A DNA stretch of 64,000 bases from Bradyrhizobium sp. CCH5-F6 (GCF_001556045.1 NZ_LSIC01000012.1:1-64000); one strand, 5' to 3'. Counted from the stretch's first letter, positions 28,657 to 38,224 are shown. Numbers and translations: made by a program. Notes: generated from the sequence alone by a model not told the origin.

Positions 28657-31600
28657 ACACGCGCCGCACCTCGGTCTGCGTCTCCTTCACGCGCGCCTCC
28701 AACGACGAGAAATCCGGCGCGTCGCCGGCGCGCGCCATCACGCGCAGAAGATCGGTGCCGGCGGTCTCCGGCTTGAAGCGTTCGCTGACGCACAGCCGCA
28801 GGATCTGCGTCAGGTCGTGGTAGAGCCGCGCCGCGGCACGCAATATCTCCGTCTCCGACTGAGGGAGAAAGCCGAGCCTGCATGCATTGTCCAGCACCTG
28901 CATGGTGCCGACGTCGAGAATCTCGGGCTTGTCGTGCGCGTGCACGAGCTGGAGATATTGCGCGATGAAGTCGATGTCGACCATGCCGCCGGCGGCATGT
29001 TTGAGATCCCAGCAATCGGCCTCGCCCTTCTCCTGCGCGATCGCGCGCCGCATGTCCGCGACGTCGTTGGCGGTGATGGCGGGATCGCGCGGGCGGGTCA
29101 GGACCTCGCGGATGACGCGCTCGATCCGTTCCCGGAATTCGGGCGATGCCGACACCACGCGGGCGCGCGTCAGTGCCATGTGCTCCCAGGTCCAGGCCTC
29201 GTTGGCCTGGTAGTCCGCGAACGAGACGAGGCTCGACGCCACCGGACCGGCGCGTCCCGAGGGCCGCAGCCGCATGTCGATCTCGTAGAGCACGCCGTAA
29301 TTGGTGCGCGTCGTGAAGGCACTGATCAGACGCTGGGTGAAGCGGGCGAAATAGTGGGCACCGTGCAGGGACTTCGCACCATCGGAGTCCGGATTCTCGC
29401 CGTCGAAATCGTAGAGCAGGATCAGGTCGAGATCTGACGAGGCGGTCATCTCGCGGCTGCCGAGGCGGCCCATCGCGACGATCGCGGTCTGCTGATCCTT
29501 GATGCGGCCGTGCTGGGCGGCAAAGCGGTCTGCGACGAGGCCATGGACAGTGTGGACGATGCCTTCGGCGACGTCGGCAAAGGCCGTGCTCGCCTGTTGC
29601 GCCGAGACCGTGCCGGACAAGATACGCGTGCCGATGAGGAACAGGCTCTCCTGACCGAACTGGCGCAGGCGGTCGAGGAATTCTTCGTATGAGCCGGCGT
29701 CCTGCACGGTCGTGGCGAGCCGTCCCGACAATTCCTGCCGGTCCGGCATGGCGCCGAAGAAGCGGGGATCGATCAGGCCGTCCATGAGCTGCGGCTGCCG
29801 CGCCAGCATCTCGCCGAGCCGGGGCGCCGCGCCCAGCACCAGGGCCACCAGCGCGACGAGATCGCGATTCTGGCCGAGCAACGTGATCAACCGGCCGCCG
29901 CGCTGGAGCGCGCCGAGGAAATGATCGAACGCCACGACGGCGCGATCGGGCTCTTCGGCATGGGCAAGTCCGTCGATAAGCGTCGGCACGAATTCGACGA
30001 AGGCGCTTCGCGTCGCCTCAACGCGAAACACACGATAATCGCCGGTGATCCAGTCGCGCACGGTCTGCGCGACGGCGGCAGGCTTCTTGAAGCCGAGCGC
30101 CGTCAGGTGCTGGAGCAAGCGCGGATCGTCCGGCCCGGCACTGTAGTCCAACGCCGGCAGCTTGGCCGTCCCGGTCGGATCGTCGCCCTCGAACAGTTTT
30201 TCGTAGTGACCCTGGACGATCTGCAGCTGCTGCAAGAGGTCGCGCGCAAAGGCCTCGCGGTCCGGATAGCCGAAGAACCAGGCGAAGCGTTCGACCGCTT
30301 GCTTGTCCTCGGGCAGCGTGTGGGTCTGCTCGTCGGCGATCATCTGGAGGCGATGCTCGACACGGCGCAGGAATTCGTAGGCGGTGGTCAGTTCGTCGCG
30401 CGCCGCAGGGGTGATCCACTTGCTGGAGGCGAGCACATCGAGCGCTATCAGCGTCGGCCGCACCCGCAACTCCGGATGGCGGCCGCCCGCGATCAGCTGC
30501 TGCGTCTGCGCGAAGAACTCGATCTCGCGGATGCCGCCGCGCCCGACCTTCACGTTATGCCCCTCGACCGCGATCTCGCTCTGGCCGCGATAGGTCTGCA
30601 TCTGCCGCTTCATGTCGTGCACGTCGGCGAGTGCGGCGAAGTCGAGATGCTTGCGCCAGACAAAGGGCGCGATCTCGGCGAGCAGGGCCTCGCCTGCTTT
30701 TGCATCGCCGGCACAGGCGCGCGCCTTGATCATCGCGGCGCGTTCCCAGGTGCGCCCTTCCCGCTCGTAATAGCCCAGCGCGGCGTCGCGGGAGATCGCC
30801 ACCTGCGTCGAAGACGGATCGGGCCGCAGGCGCAGATCGACGCGGAAGACGTAACCGTCATAAGTGCGCTGCTGGAGGATTCGCGCCATCCCCTGCGTGA
30901 CACGGACGAAGAACGGCTGCGGCTCGATGTCCGCGGCCAGGGTCGTGGCATCGGGATCGAAGAACACGATGAGGTCGATATCGCTGGAATAGTTCAGCTC
31001 GCCCGCGCCCATCTTGCCCATCGCGAGCACGATCAGCCCGCAGCCTTCTTCGGGCGCCTCGGGATTCGGAGGGCAGAGCTTGCCGCGTGCGGCTTCCTGC
31101 CGCAGCAGATATTGAAGCGCGGCCTGCACGGAAGACACCGCGACGTCGGTCAGCGCGGCCGTCACCCGCATCACCGGCCAGACGCCGCCGATGTCGCACA
31201 GCGCGATCAGCAGCGCGGCCTCCGCCTTCATCCGGCGCAGCAGCCGCATCACCTCGGCTTCGTCGGAGGCCGCCAACACCGCGCTCCGCGCCTCCGCAAT
31301 CAAAGCCGCCAGATGCGCATCCGGGTCGGATTCGAGCAGCCGGATCAGGCGCAGCGCATCGGCGCGCACCAGGTCGAACAGATAGGGCGAGAATTCCGCG
31401 ATGCCGGCCAGGATGTTGCGGGCGAAAGGATGGCCCAGCAGCGCTTCGAGACGAGCCGATTGCGCCGGCTCGAGCTCGGCCAGCCAATTCTCGAGACGTC
31501 GTTCGTCGGTTGTGGAAGCGGCAATATGGGGAGCCGCCGCGAAGCGTGCGGCCAGCCTCTCACCATGCTTGTCCGCGTATCCCGGCGCGGAGTGGTTCAT
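28613..31600 (-). CDS. glnE: Bifunctional glutamine synthetase adenylyltransferase/deadenylase
   Basis: GlnE adds AMP to and removes it from glutamine synthetase according to nitrogen status signalled by PII. The 995-aa protein has two nucleotidyltransferase domains. The N-terminal one contains MGKMGAGELNYSSDIDLIVF and the C-terminal one MGRLGSREMTASSDLDLILL, each followed by a helical PII-uridylyl-transferase-like domain. The start is the ATG at 31600 (MNHSAPGY), preceded by AGAAGGTGG. It overlaps the histidine kinase stop as ATGA, so the kinase and glnE are translationally coupled. The 3' end overlaps fdsD by 44 bases. Confidence 0.94.
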   Translation of the reverse strand: MNHSAPGYADKHGERLAARFAAAPHIAASTTDERRLENWLAELEPAQSARLEALLGHPFARNILAGIAEFSPYLFDLVRADALRLIRLLESDPDAHLAALIAEARSAVLAASDEAEVMRLLRRMKAEAALLIALCDIGGVWPVMRVTAALTDVAVSSVQAALQYLLRQEAARGKLCPPNPEAPEEGCGLIVLAMGKMGAGELNYSSDIDLIVFFDPDATTLAADIEPQPFFVRVTQGMARILQQRTYDGYVFRVDLRLRPDPSSTQVAISRDAALGYYEREGRTWERAAMIKARACAGDAKAGEALLAEIAPFVWRKHLDFAALADVHDMKRQMQTYRGQSEIAVEGHNVKVGRGGIREIEFFAQTQQLIAGGRHPELRVRPTLIALDVLASSKWITPAARDELTTAYEFLRRVEHRLQMIADEQTHTLPEDKQAVERFAWFFGYPDREAFARDLLQQLQIVQGHYEKLFEGDDPTGTAKLPALDYSAGPDDPRLLQHLTALGFKKPAAVAQTVRDWITGDYRVFRVEATRSAFVEFVPTLIDGLAHAEEPDRAVVAFDHFLGALQRGGRLITLLGQNRDLVALVALVLGAAPRLGEMLARQPQLMDGLIDPRFFGAMPDRQELSGRLATTVQDAGSYEEFLDRLRQFGQESLFLIGTRILSGTVSAQQASTAFADVAEGIVHTVHGLVADRFAAQHGRIKDQQTAIVAMGRLGSREMTASSDLDLILLYDFDGENPDSDGAKSLHGAHYFARFTQRLISAFTTRTNYGVLYEIDMRLRPSGRAGPVASSLVSFADYQANEAWTWEHMALTRARVVSASPEFRERIERVIREVLTRPRDPAITANDVADMRRAIAQEKGEADCWDLKHAAGGMVDIDFIAQYLQLVHAHDKPEILDVGTMQVLDNACRLGFLPQSETEILRAAARLYHDLTQILRLCVSERFKPETAGTDLLRVMARAGDAPDFSSLEARVKETQTEVRRVFRALLEVTSPASAR

Positions 31601-33057
31601 GCCACCTTCTGTGGCACATCCGGTATTGGCGGAGCAACCCTGTCGCCGGCCCCGGCGCGCGCCGGCAGCACGAGCGTGGCGACGAGACCTGGATGGGCAT
31701 CGCCCAAGCGCAATTCGCCGCCATGCAATGTCGCAACCGCCGAAGCGAGGCTGAGACCGAGGCCGGAGCCCGGCAGGGTGCGGCTGGCCTCCAGCCGCAC
31801 GAATCGCTCGACGACGTGCTTGCGATCCGCTTCGGGGATCCCCGGACCACGATCGGTGACGCTGAGCAGCACCTGATCGCCGTCGCGCCTGGCCTCGATC
31901 GTGATCTGCCTCGCGTCCATGCTGACCACGGTTCCGGCGGCCTGCGCCGCCGGCTTGCCGTATTTGATCGCATTCTCGACCAGATTGGCGAGCGCCTGGC
32001 TGATCAGCTCGCGATTGGCATGAATCGGCGCCGGCTCGCACTTGACCTTCAGGGTCATGCCGTCGTCCTCGGCCAGCGGCTCGTAAAGCTCGTGGATACC
32101 GCCCGCGACCTCGGCGGCATCGAAGTCGTCCATGTTGCCGCGCGCCTGCCCGGATTCTGCCCGCGCGATCATCAGGAGCGCGTTGAAGGTGCGGATGAGA
32201 CCGTCGGATTCCTCGATGGTCCGCTCCAGCGCGGCGCGGTAATCGGCTTCGCCGCCCGATCGCGCCAGCGCCTCCTCGGCGCGATTGCGCAGCCGGGTCA
32301 GCGGCGTCTTGAGATCATGCGCGATGTTGTCGGAGACTTCCTTGAGCCCCGCCATCAGCGCCTCGATCCGCTCCAGCATGGCGTTGAGGTTTTCCGCGAG
32401 GCGATCAAGCTCGTCGCCGCTCCGCCCGACAGGAAGGCGCTCGCTGAGATCGCCGCTCATGATTCGCTGCGTGGTGCCGGTCATGGCGTCGATGCGCCTC
32501 AGCACCCTTCGCGCGACGAAGATGCCGCCGCCGAGGCCAAGCACGACGACGATCAGGACCGACCATTGCGCCGCCTTCGCCACGATGCCGAACAGGCGAC
32601 GCCGCTCGTCGAGATCGCGGCCGATCAGAAGACGGAAGCCGTTCTCGAGCTCGGTGACGCGCACCAGCGCGCGATGATCGCGCTCGTCGGCGTCCTCGAT
32701 CCGCCGGTAGGCCGTTTCGGACCAGCCGCGCGTCGCCATCACGCCAGGCGCGAGCGAGCCGACATTGCCGGCGATCGCCTGCCCGGTCGGCGTGGTCACC
32801 AGATAGAGGTTGGCGCCCGGCCGCAGCGCCCGGTACTCGATCGCGAGCACGAGGCCACGCAGGCCTCGGCGGCCGTAGATCTCGTTGATCTCCGAGGTCT
32901 CGGAGTTCACCGTCTGCGTGATTTCCTCGGTGATCAGCCGCCGCGTATTCCAGGCGAAATAGGCCAGCAAAGAGGCCGCGAACATCGCGAACAGCAGCAG
33001 ATAGACCAGCGTCAGCCGGAATGCCGTGGTGCGGACGAGTTTACCGAATGCCGTCAC
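31597..33057 (-). CDS. Sensor histidine kinase with HAMP domain, 486 aa
   Basis: This is a membrane two-component kinase. The first membrane helix is at about residues 14-34 and a periplasmic domain covers about 35-158. The second helix is at about 165-182, then HAMP (about 185-238). The phosphoacceptor region is DNIAHDLKTPLTRLRNRAEE, and the HATPase domain has LVENAIKYGKPA, VTDRGPGIPEADR and GSGLGLSLA. The GTG start at 33057 has AGGTGA eight bases upstream. The cognate regulator is most likely the OmpR-type protein at 34019-34699. Normally such genes adjoin; here a toxin-antitoxin pair on the other strand separates them by about 960 bases. glnE follows with a 4-base overlap. Confidence 0.9.
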   Translation of the reverse strand: MTAFGKLVRTTAFRLTLVYLLLFAMFAASLLAYFAWNTRRLITEEITQTVNSETSEINEIYGRRGLRGLVLAIEYRALRPGANLYLVTTPTGQAIAGNVGSLAPGVMATRGWSETAYRRIEDADERDHRALVRVTELENGFRLLIGRDLDERRRLFGIVAKAAQWSVLIVVVLGLGGGIFVARRVLRRIDAMTGTTQRIMSGDLSERLPVGRSGDELDRLAENLNAMLERIEALMAGLKEVSDNIAHDLKTPLTRLRNRAEEALARSGGEADYRAALERTIEESDGLIRTFNALLMIARAESGQARGNMDDFDAAEVAGGIHELYEPLAEDDGMTLKVKCEPAPIHANRELISQALANLVENAIKYGKPAAQAAGTVVSMDARQITIEARRDGDQVLLSVTDRGPGIPEADRKHVVERFVRLEASRTLPGSGLGLSLASAVATLHGGELRLGDAHPGLVATLVLPARAGAGDRVAPPIPDVPQKVA

Positions 33058-33153
33058 GGATCAAGTCACCTGGCGAGTGGAAGTGTCCGCCGACATTACC
33101 ACGGGTCTCCGAAGTCCCAGAAGTGACAAAGCGTTCACAATCTCATTGGGAGA

Positions 33154-33186
33154 TTTCTGCTGGACAGAAATATCTCTCACAGATAT
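33154..33186. promoter_or_regulatory. Two adjacent 17-bp inverted repeats before the toxin gene
   Basis: TTTCTG-CTGGA-CAGAAA (33154-33170) and ATATCT-CTCAC-AGATAT (33170-33186) share a 6-5-6 layout and one base. They end 11 bases before the toxin ATG, where a toxin-antitoxin autoregulatory operator is expected. Confidence 0.55.
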
Positions 33187-33197
33187 ATTCATTGTTC

Positions 33198-33446
33198 ATG
33201 AAGACGGTGTTGTACACCAAGGCAGCGCTACGGAGTCTTCAGGCTCACGGCAACCGCGCAAAGCAAATCCGCGCCAAGATCGAGCAGTACGCCACGACCC
33301 CGGAAAGCCTGGCGAACAACGTCATTCAGCTCACGGGCAGCAGCGCAAAGCGCCTTCGCATCGCGGGCTTTCGCGTTCTGTTCACCGAGACTGAAACGAC
33401 GATCACCGTTCTGGACGTGGGTCCGCGTGGCGCAATCTACCAATAG
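33198..33446 (+). CDS. RelE/HigB-type toxin, 82 aa
   Basis: This small basic protein has the RelE-like fold: YTKAALRSLQAHGNRAKQIR (helices 1-2), then SSAKRLRIAGFRVLFTET (strands with the typical R-x-GxxRVLF pattern), and the closing VLDVGPRGAIYQ. Family members are ribosome-dependent mRNA interferases or relatives. The ATG at 33198 gives the family-normal start. The antitoxin gene follows 8 bases later, and toxin-first order is the HigBA arrangement. The pair is on the opposite strand to its neighbours and more AT-rich upstream, which suggests it was acquired. Confidence 0.85.
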   Translation: MKTVLYTKAALRSLQAHGNRAKQIRAKIEQYATTPESLANNVIQLTGSSAKRLRIAGFRVLFTETETTITVLDVGPRGAIYQ

Positions 33447-33454
33447 GAGCGATC

Positions 33455-33958
33455 ATGCCCGTCATGACCAAGACCCCCCAGGGCGACGATATCGTGATCC
33501 TGTCGCGCGCCGAATACGACGCCCTGACGATGGGTCGGCGGGATGAGGATGCGGCTGACGCGGCACGAGCCAACGGCATCCTGGCCGATATCGAGATGGG
33601 GACCGAGATCCTTTTGAGCAGCGAACAGGCGAGCGAGTTGCTCGAGGCCAAAACCCCACTGGCATTCTGGCGCAAGCATCGCGGCATGACCCAAGAGGCC
33701 TTGTCGAAATCCGTCGGCGTGGCTCAGGGCTTCATTTCCGAAATCGAGAACGGAGCAAAGACCGGCGATGTACAGACCCTCGCCCTCATCGCGCGGGCAC
33801 TCGGAGTTTCGTTAGACGATCTGGTCATCCCAATGCCGGTCAAATCGTCAAAACAGGGATCCGGCAAGGCTCGCATGATCCGCGCGACAAGCTCGAAGGG
33901 CAGAGGACGCGCACGATCGCGCGCCACGAAGCGCAAAGTGAAGTCGCCCTCAGCTTAG
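33455..33958 (+). CDS. XRE-family antitoxin with Phd-like N-terminus and basic tail, 167 aa
   Basis: The protein has three parts. Residues 1-30 (PQGDDIVILSRAEYDAL) resemble the start of the antitoxins that accompany RelE-type toxins. Residues about 68-125 are a helix-turn-helix of the Cro/C1 type, with PLAFWRKHRGMTQEALSKSV and GFISEIENGAKTG. Residues about 128-167 form a lysine/arginine/serine-rich tail (KGRGRARSRATKRKVKSPSA). The HTH should bind the palindromes upstream of the operon, and the N-terminal part may neutralise the toxin. The long basic tail is not usual for small antitoxins. Confidence 0.85.
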   Translation: MPVMTKTPQGDDIVILSRAEYDALTMGRRDEDAADAARANGILADIEMGTEILLSSEQASELLEAKTPLAFWRKHRGMTQEALSKSVGVAQGFISEIENGAKTGDVQTLALIARALGVSLDDLVIPMPVKSSKQGSGKARMIRATSSKGRGRARSRATKRKVKSPSA

Positions 33959-34018
33959 ATTTCAACGGCCCGTCTCAGCTCTGCGAGGTCGAGATCACGG
34001 ACCATGAAACGCAAATCC

Positions 34019-34699
34019 CTACCGTATCCCGTCACGGATCATGTACCCCGCGCCGCGGATCGTGTGCAGCAGCGGCCGCTCGAAACCCTTGTCGATCTTG
34101 GAACGCAGCCGCGAAATGTGCACGTCGATCACGTTGGTCTGCGGATCGAAATGATAGTCCCAGACGTTCTCGAGCAGCATGGTGCGAGTCACCACCTGCC
34201 CGGCATGCTTCATCAGGTATTCGAGCAGGCGGAATTCGCGCGGCTGGAGCGTCAGCTCATCCTTGCCGCGAGCGACGCGATGTGACAGCCGGTCGAGCTC
34301 GAGATCGCCGACGCGATAGAGCGTGTCCTCGGCGGGACCGCCGCGACGGCGCGACAGCACCTCGACGCGGGCCAGTAGCTCGGCGAAAGAATAGGGCTTC
34401 GGCAGATAGTCGTCGCCGCCGGCACGCAGGCCCTTGATGCGGTCATCGACCTGACCGAGCGCGGAGAGAATCAGCACCGGCGTCGTGTTGCCCTTGTCGC
34501 GCAGTGCGCCGATCAGCGACAGGCCGTCGCGCTTGGGCAGCATGCGGTCGACCACCAGCACGTCGTAATCGCCGTTCTCGGCCATGGCGAGGCCTTCCTC
34601 GCCGTCAGCGGCGTGGTCGGCAATGTGTCCGACCTCGCGAAACGCCTTGGCGAGATAATCGGCGGATTCGCGGTCGTCTTCGATGATGAGGAGGCGCAT
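34019..34699 (-). CDS. OmpR/PhoB-type response regulator, 226 aa
   Basis: The receiver domain (about residues 1-115) has the acidic pair in IIEDDRES, the phosphorylated aspartate in YDVLVVDRMLP, and the conserved T/S and K (LILSALGQ, DDYLPKPYS). The C-terminal winged helix (about 125-225) has LTLQPREFRLLEYLMKHAGQ and the recognition region VIDVHISRLRSKID. I use the ATG at 34699, which begins MRLLIIEDD as in the family. A TTG at 34720 would add seven residues. Its partner kinase is probably the gene at 31597-33057, now separated by the toxin-antitoxin insert. degP lies upstream in the same direction, so envelope stress is a plausible input. Confidence 0.9.
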   Translation of the reverse strand: MRLLIIEDDRESADYLAKAFREVGHIADHAADGEEGLAMAENGDYDVLVVDRMLPKRDGLSLIGALRDKGNTTPVLILSALGQVDDRIKGLRAGGDDYLPKPYSFAELLARVEVLSRRRGGPAEDTLYRVGDLELDRLSHRVARGKDELTLQPREFRLLEYLMKHAGQVVTRTMLLENVWDYHFDPQTNVIDVHISRLRSKIDKGFERPLLHTIRGAGYMIRDGIR

Positions 34700-34970
34700 C
34701 GTGCGTTCGGCGGCGGTCAAGGGAGGGAACCTTCTCTAAACATGGCGCGAGCGGCAATCGCATGCAAGCCGAGCGGGAGAGTCTCGGAGCGGGAAAAGGC
34801 GGGCGGTGAGGCTGGGGGGACCTCACCGCCCTAGGCCTTCCGACGGAGGGGGGCGTAATTCCACCGGAAGGTAGTGAGGGGAAGCGAACGTTGCGCTGCT
34901 TCCCCGAAGGGGCCGTCGGCGGGGGCGACTGATGCCGGCGACACCCTCCATCTCGTAAGCCTCCCGAAGG

Positions 34971-36548
34971 TTAGCCCTTGGCGATGGGCACGGCGACGAA
35001 GCGCGACTGGCCGCCGCTCTTCACGCGCATCAGGACGCTGTTCTTGTTGTCGGTCCGAGCCGCGTTGATGGCGTCGCGGACTTCGCCGGCGGTGGCCACG
35101 CTCTTGCCGCCGACTTCGAGGATCACGTCGCCTTCCTTGAAGCCGCGTTCGGCGGCAGCACTCTTCGGATCGACTTCGGTGACGACGACGCCTTCCTTGC
35201 CGGCGCCGGCCACGGAGTTGGCGGGGGCAACGGTCATGCCGAGCTTGGGCACGTCGGTGCCGCGATTGGCACCCTTGCCGCCGTCCTTGTCGGTGTCGGC
35301 CTTGGCCTCGACCGTGTTCGGCAGCTGGCCGAGGGTGAGGTTCACGACCTTGTCCTGGCCCTTGTGCAGCACGTTGAGCTTCACGGTCGCGCCGGGCGCC
35401 ATGCCGCCGATGGTGCGGGCGAGCTCACGGGCGTCCTTGACGGCATCACCGTTGACCGCCGTGATCACGTCGCCGGACTCGATGCCCGCCTTGGCGGCCG
35501 GACCATTGGCCTGCGGCTCCGCCACCAGCGCGCCTTCGGCCTTCTTCATGCCGAGGCTGTCGGCGATGTCGGAGGTCACGGGCTGGATTTGAACGCCGAT
35601 CCAGCCGCGGCTGACCGAGCCCTTGTCCTTGAGCTGCGCGACCACGCTCTTCACGGTGCTGGCCGGAATCGAGAACGCGATGCCGACACTGCCGCCGGAG
35701 GGCGAGTAGATCGCCGTGTTGACGCCCATCACCTCGCCGTTGGTATCGAAGGCGGGACCGCCGGAATTGCCCTTGTTCACGGGCGCGTCGATCTGGATGA
35801 AATCGTCATAGGGCCCGTTGCCGATGTCGCGACCGCTCGCCGAGACGATGCCCGCGGTCACGGTGCCGCCGAGGCCGAAGGGATTGCCGACGGCGAGCAC
35901 CCAGTCGCCGATCCGCGGCTTGCTGTCGGCGAGCTTGGCGAACGGGAAGTTCGAGCCGCCCTCGACCTTGATCAAGGCGAGGTCGGTGCGCTGGTCGGTG
36001 CCGATCACCTTGGCGGTGTAGGTCTTGCCGTCATCGGTGGTGACCTCGACCTTGTCGGCGCCGTCGACCACGTGGTTGTTGGTCACGGCATAGCCGTCGG
36101 CCGAGATGAAGAAGCCGGAGCCCTGGCCCTGCACGACGCGGCCGCGGCCTCCCTTCATGCCCGGGAGGCCGTCGGGACCGCCGAAGCGGCGGAAGAAGCG
36201 CTCCATCGGCGAGCCCGGCTGGAAGGGCGAGGACGAGTCATCCCCGTCTTCGTTGCTCGCGGTCTTCTCCTTGATGTTGACCTTCACCGAGATCACGGAC
36301 GGCTTCACGCGTTCGACGACGTCGGCGAAACCGACGGGACGCTCGACCTTGCGAACCTCGTTGTTCACCTGCGCATGCGCCGGGCTGGAGAACAGGTCGG
36401 CCGGCGAGGTCGACGGGCCATAGCCATAGACGGCAGCGCCGAGACCGGCGACGACCGAAGCCATCAGCGCGAGCTTGCGCGCCGAGAACACCGAGCGGCG
36501 CGGCTGCCGGTACGACGGGAGGTTCGAAAGATCGATACGGTCGGTCAT
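34971..36548 (-). CDS. degP: Periplasmic Do-family serine protease/chaperone
   Basis: This HtrA/DegP-type envelope protease has 525 aa. An N-terminal signal or anchor helix covers about residues 24-45. The trypsin-like domain has the catalytic triad: His in VTNNHVVDGAD, Asp in RTDLALIKV, Ser in GNSGGPAFD. Two PDZ domains follow (about 315-400 and 430-520). The start is the ATG at 36548 (MTDRIDLSNLP), preceded by TGGAGATTT; the longer frame adds 16 residues. It degrades or refolds damaged envelope proteins. In rhizobia degP follows cycHJKL; here a chemoreceptor gene lies between them. A two-component pair lies downstream. Confidence 0.93.
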   Translation of the reverse strand: MTDRIDLSNLPSYRQPRRSVFSARKLALMASVVAGLGAAVYGYGPSTSPADLFSSPAHAQVNNEVRKVERPVGFADVVERVKPSVISVKVNIKEKTASNEDGDDSSSPFQPGSPMERFFRRFGGPDGLPGMKGGRGRVVQGQGSGFFISADGYAVTNNHVVDGADKVEVTTDDGKTYTAKVIGTDQRTDLALIKVEGGSNFPFAKLADSKPRIGDWVLAVGNPFGLGGTVTAGIVSASGRDIGNGPYDDFIQIDAPVNKGNSGGPAFDTNGEVMGVNTAIYSPSGGSVGIAFSIPASTVKSVVAQLKDKGSVSRGWIGVQIQPVTSDIADSLGMKKAEGALVAEPQANGPAAKAGIESGDVITAVNGDAVKDARELARTIGGMAPGATVKLNVLHKGQDKVVNLTLGQLPNTVEAKADTDKDGGKGANRGTDVPKLGMTVAPANSVAGAGKEGVVVTEVDPKSAAAERGFKEGDVILEVGGKSVATAGEVRDAINAARTDNKNSVLMRVKSGGQSRFVAVPIAKG

Positions 36549-36767
36549 GCAGAAATCTCCAGGGCCTTGAAATCCTTGTGGCGCCGATACCGGCACCTTG
36601 CGGACCTGAAGATGGGGGCTCCCGCCTTACCGCGCGCTGGCGGCGGGGTTAAACTTTCGTAATGAAGGGCGAAGATGGATGCGGCAGTTTAGCACAGACT
36701 GAAAATTGTGGTCTTACAGGAACTTAATCGAGTTCCCGCGCCGAGACTGAGGCGCAGCTTTTACCGC

Positions 36768-38111
36768 TTAGCTTGCCCTGACGCTGACGATGAACTCGTC
36801 GACTTCGCGCTTCAAAGTCTCGGCCTGCTGCGACAGGTCGACAGCCGAATCCCGCGCCTCGGCGGCCATGCGGCCGGTCTCCGCGGAGGTCGAGGTGATC
36901 TGGACGATATGATTGGAAACGTCGAGGGTGCCGCGCGCGGCGTCCTGGGCGCTGCGCGTGATCTCCTGCGTGGCGTTGCGCTGCTGGGCGGTGTCGATCT
37001 CGATGCCGGACATGATCGACGAAATCTCCGACAGCGTCTTGGAGATGCCGTCGATCGCGCCGCGGGTTTCCGCAGTGATGCCCTGAATGCTGGCGACATG
37101 GGAGGTGATCTCCTCCGTCGCCTTGCTGGTCTGATGCGCCAGAGTCTTCACCTCGGAAGCGACCACCGCAAATCCCTTGCCGGCCTCCCCTGCCCGTGCC
37201 GCCTCGATGGTGGCGTTGAGCGCCAGGAGATTGGTCTGCGACGCGATCGCCTGCACGAGCTGGACGACCTCGCCGATCTTCTCGGCGGCATCCGACAGCG
37301 TGTGGATGGTATCGCGGCTTTTCTCCGCCTGTGACGCCGCGCCCTCGGCGCGCTGGGTCGCGTCCGTGACGCGGCGGCTGATCGTGCCGATCGAACTCGT
37401 CATCTCCTCGGCAGACCCCGCCACCGTCTGCACGCTGGTGCTGGCCTGGCTGGCGGCGCTCGCGACCGCATTGGCCTTGGTGCTGGTGTCATTGGCCGTC
37501 CGCGACAGTGTCTCGGCGTTGGTCTTCAGATGCACGGCCGATGACGCCACGCTGGCAACGACGCTGGCGACCAGATCGTTGAAGCGCTTGATCCGGTCGT
37601 CCAGGAATTTCGACCGCTCGGCCTGATGCTGCGCTTCATGCAGCTGCTGCTCGGAGAGGCGGCGCCGCTCGAGGCCGTTGGTCTTGAAGACCTCCAGCGC
37701 GCCGGCGAGCAGGCCGATCTCGTTGGTGCGGCCGAGCCCGGGAACGGCGGTCTCGAATTTCTGGTCGGCGACCTCGCGCATGGCATGCACGATTGCCGAC
37801 AGGGGGGTGAGGATGCCGTTGCGCACAGCGAACCAGGTGACGAGGCAGATCGCGGCGGCGAAGACCGCAATCACGCCGCAGGCGATCAGGAACCAGGAGA
37901 ACGCGGTCTGCGCCTGCTGGTAGATCTGCATCGCATGGTCGCGCGCCGGGCCGCTCAGCGCGGCAAATTGCGACGACAGGCTGGTGATCTCGTTGTTGAG
38001 ATAGAGCACCGCGACGAAGCCGGTACCACCGCCGATGCCCAGCAGGAACAATAATGCAGCGACGACGGCGCCGACCAGGAAGCGGATCGTCAGATTGCTG
38101 TTCGCGAACAT
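36768..38111 (-). CDS. Methyl-accepting chemotaxis protein, 447 aa
   Basis: This is a short chemoreceptor. Two membrane helices (about residues 9-35 and 70-93) enclose a periplasmic loop of only about 35 residues, too small for a normal ligand-binding domain. A HAMP domain (about 95-148) and a long helical signalling domain follow. The hairpin tip reads [20 protein letters not shown] and then [15 protein letters not shown], the site that contacts CheA/CheW. It has no C-terminal CheR-binding pentapeptide. With almost no sensor domain it may read membrane or internal state. It sits between ccmH and degP on the same strand. Confidence 0.92.
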   Translation of the reverse strand: MFANSNLTIRFLVGAVVAALLFLLGIGGGTGFVAVLYLNNEITSLSSQFAALSGPARDHAMQIYQQAQTAFSWFLIACGVIAVFAAAICLVTWFAVRNGILTPLSAIVHAMREVADQKFETAVPGLGRTNEIGLLAGALEVFKTNGLERRRLSEQQLHEAQHQAERSKFLDDRIKRFNDLVASVVASVASSAVHLKTNAETLSRTANDTSTKANAVASAASQASTSVQTVAGSAEEMTSSIGTISRRVTDATQRAEGAASQAEKSRDTIHTLSDAAEKIGEVVQLVQAIASQTNLLALNATIEAARAGEAGKGFAVVASEVKTLAHQTSKATEEITSHVASIQGITAETRGAIDGISKTLSEISSIMSGIEIDTAQQRNATQEITRSAQDAARGTLDVSNHIVQITSTSAETGRMAAEARDSAVDLSQQAETLKREVDEFIVSVRAS

Positions 38112-38224
38112 CGGGAGGACTCAGAGGCTGGAATTGATCTCCCGACAAGCTTCCAGACAAAGGTCAAAATAGCATGAAACGCGCGGCGGCGGCCGCCGCC
38201 TGGCTTCCATTTTGCGGTTGGACG

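Noticed and set aside
33437..33694. Minus-strand frames opposite the antitoxin gene
   Set aside because: Shadow of the toxin-antitoxin pair; no start signal.
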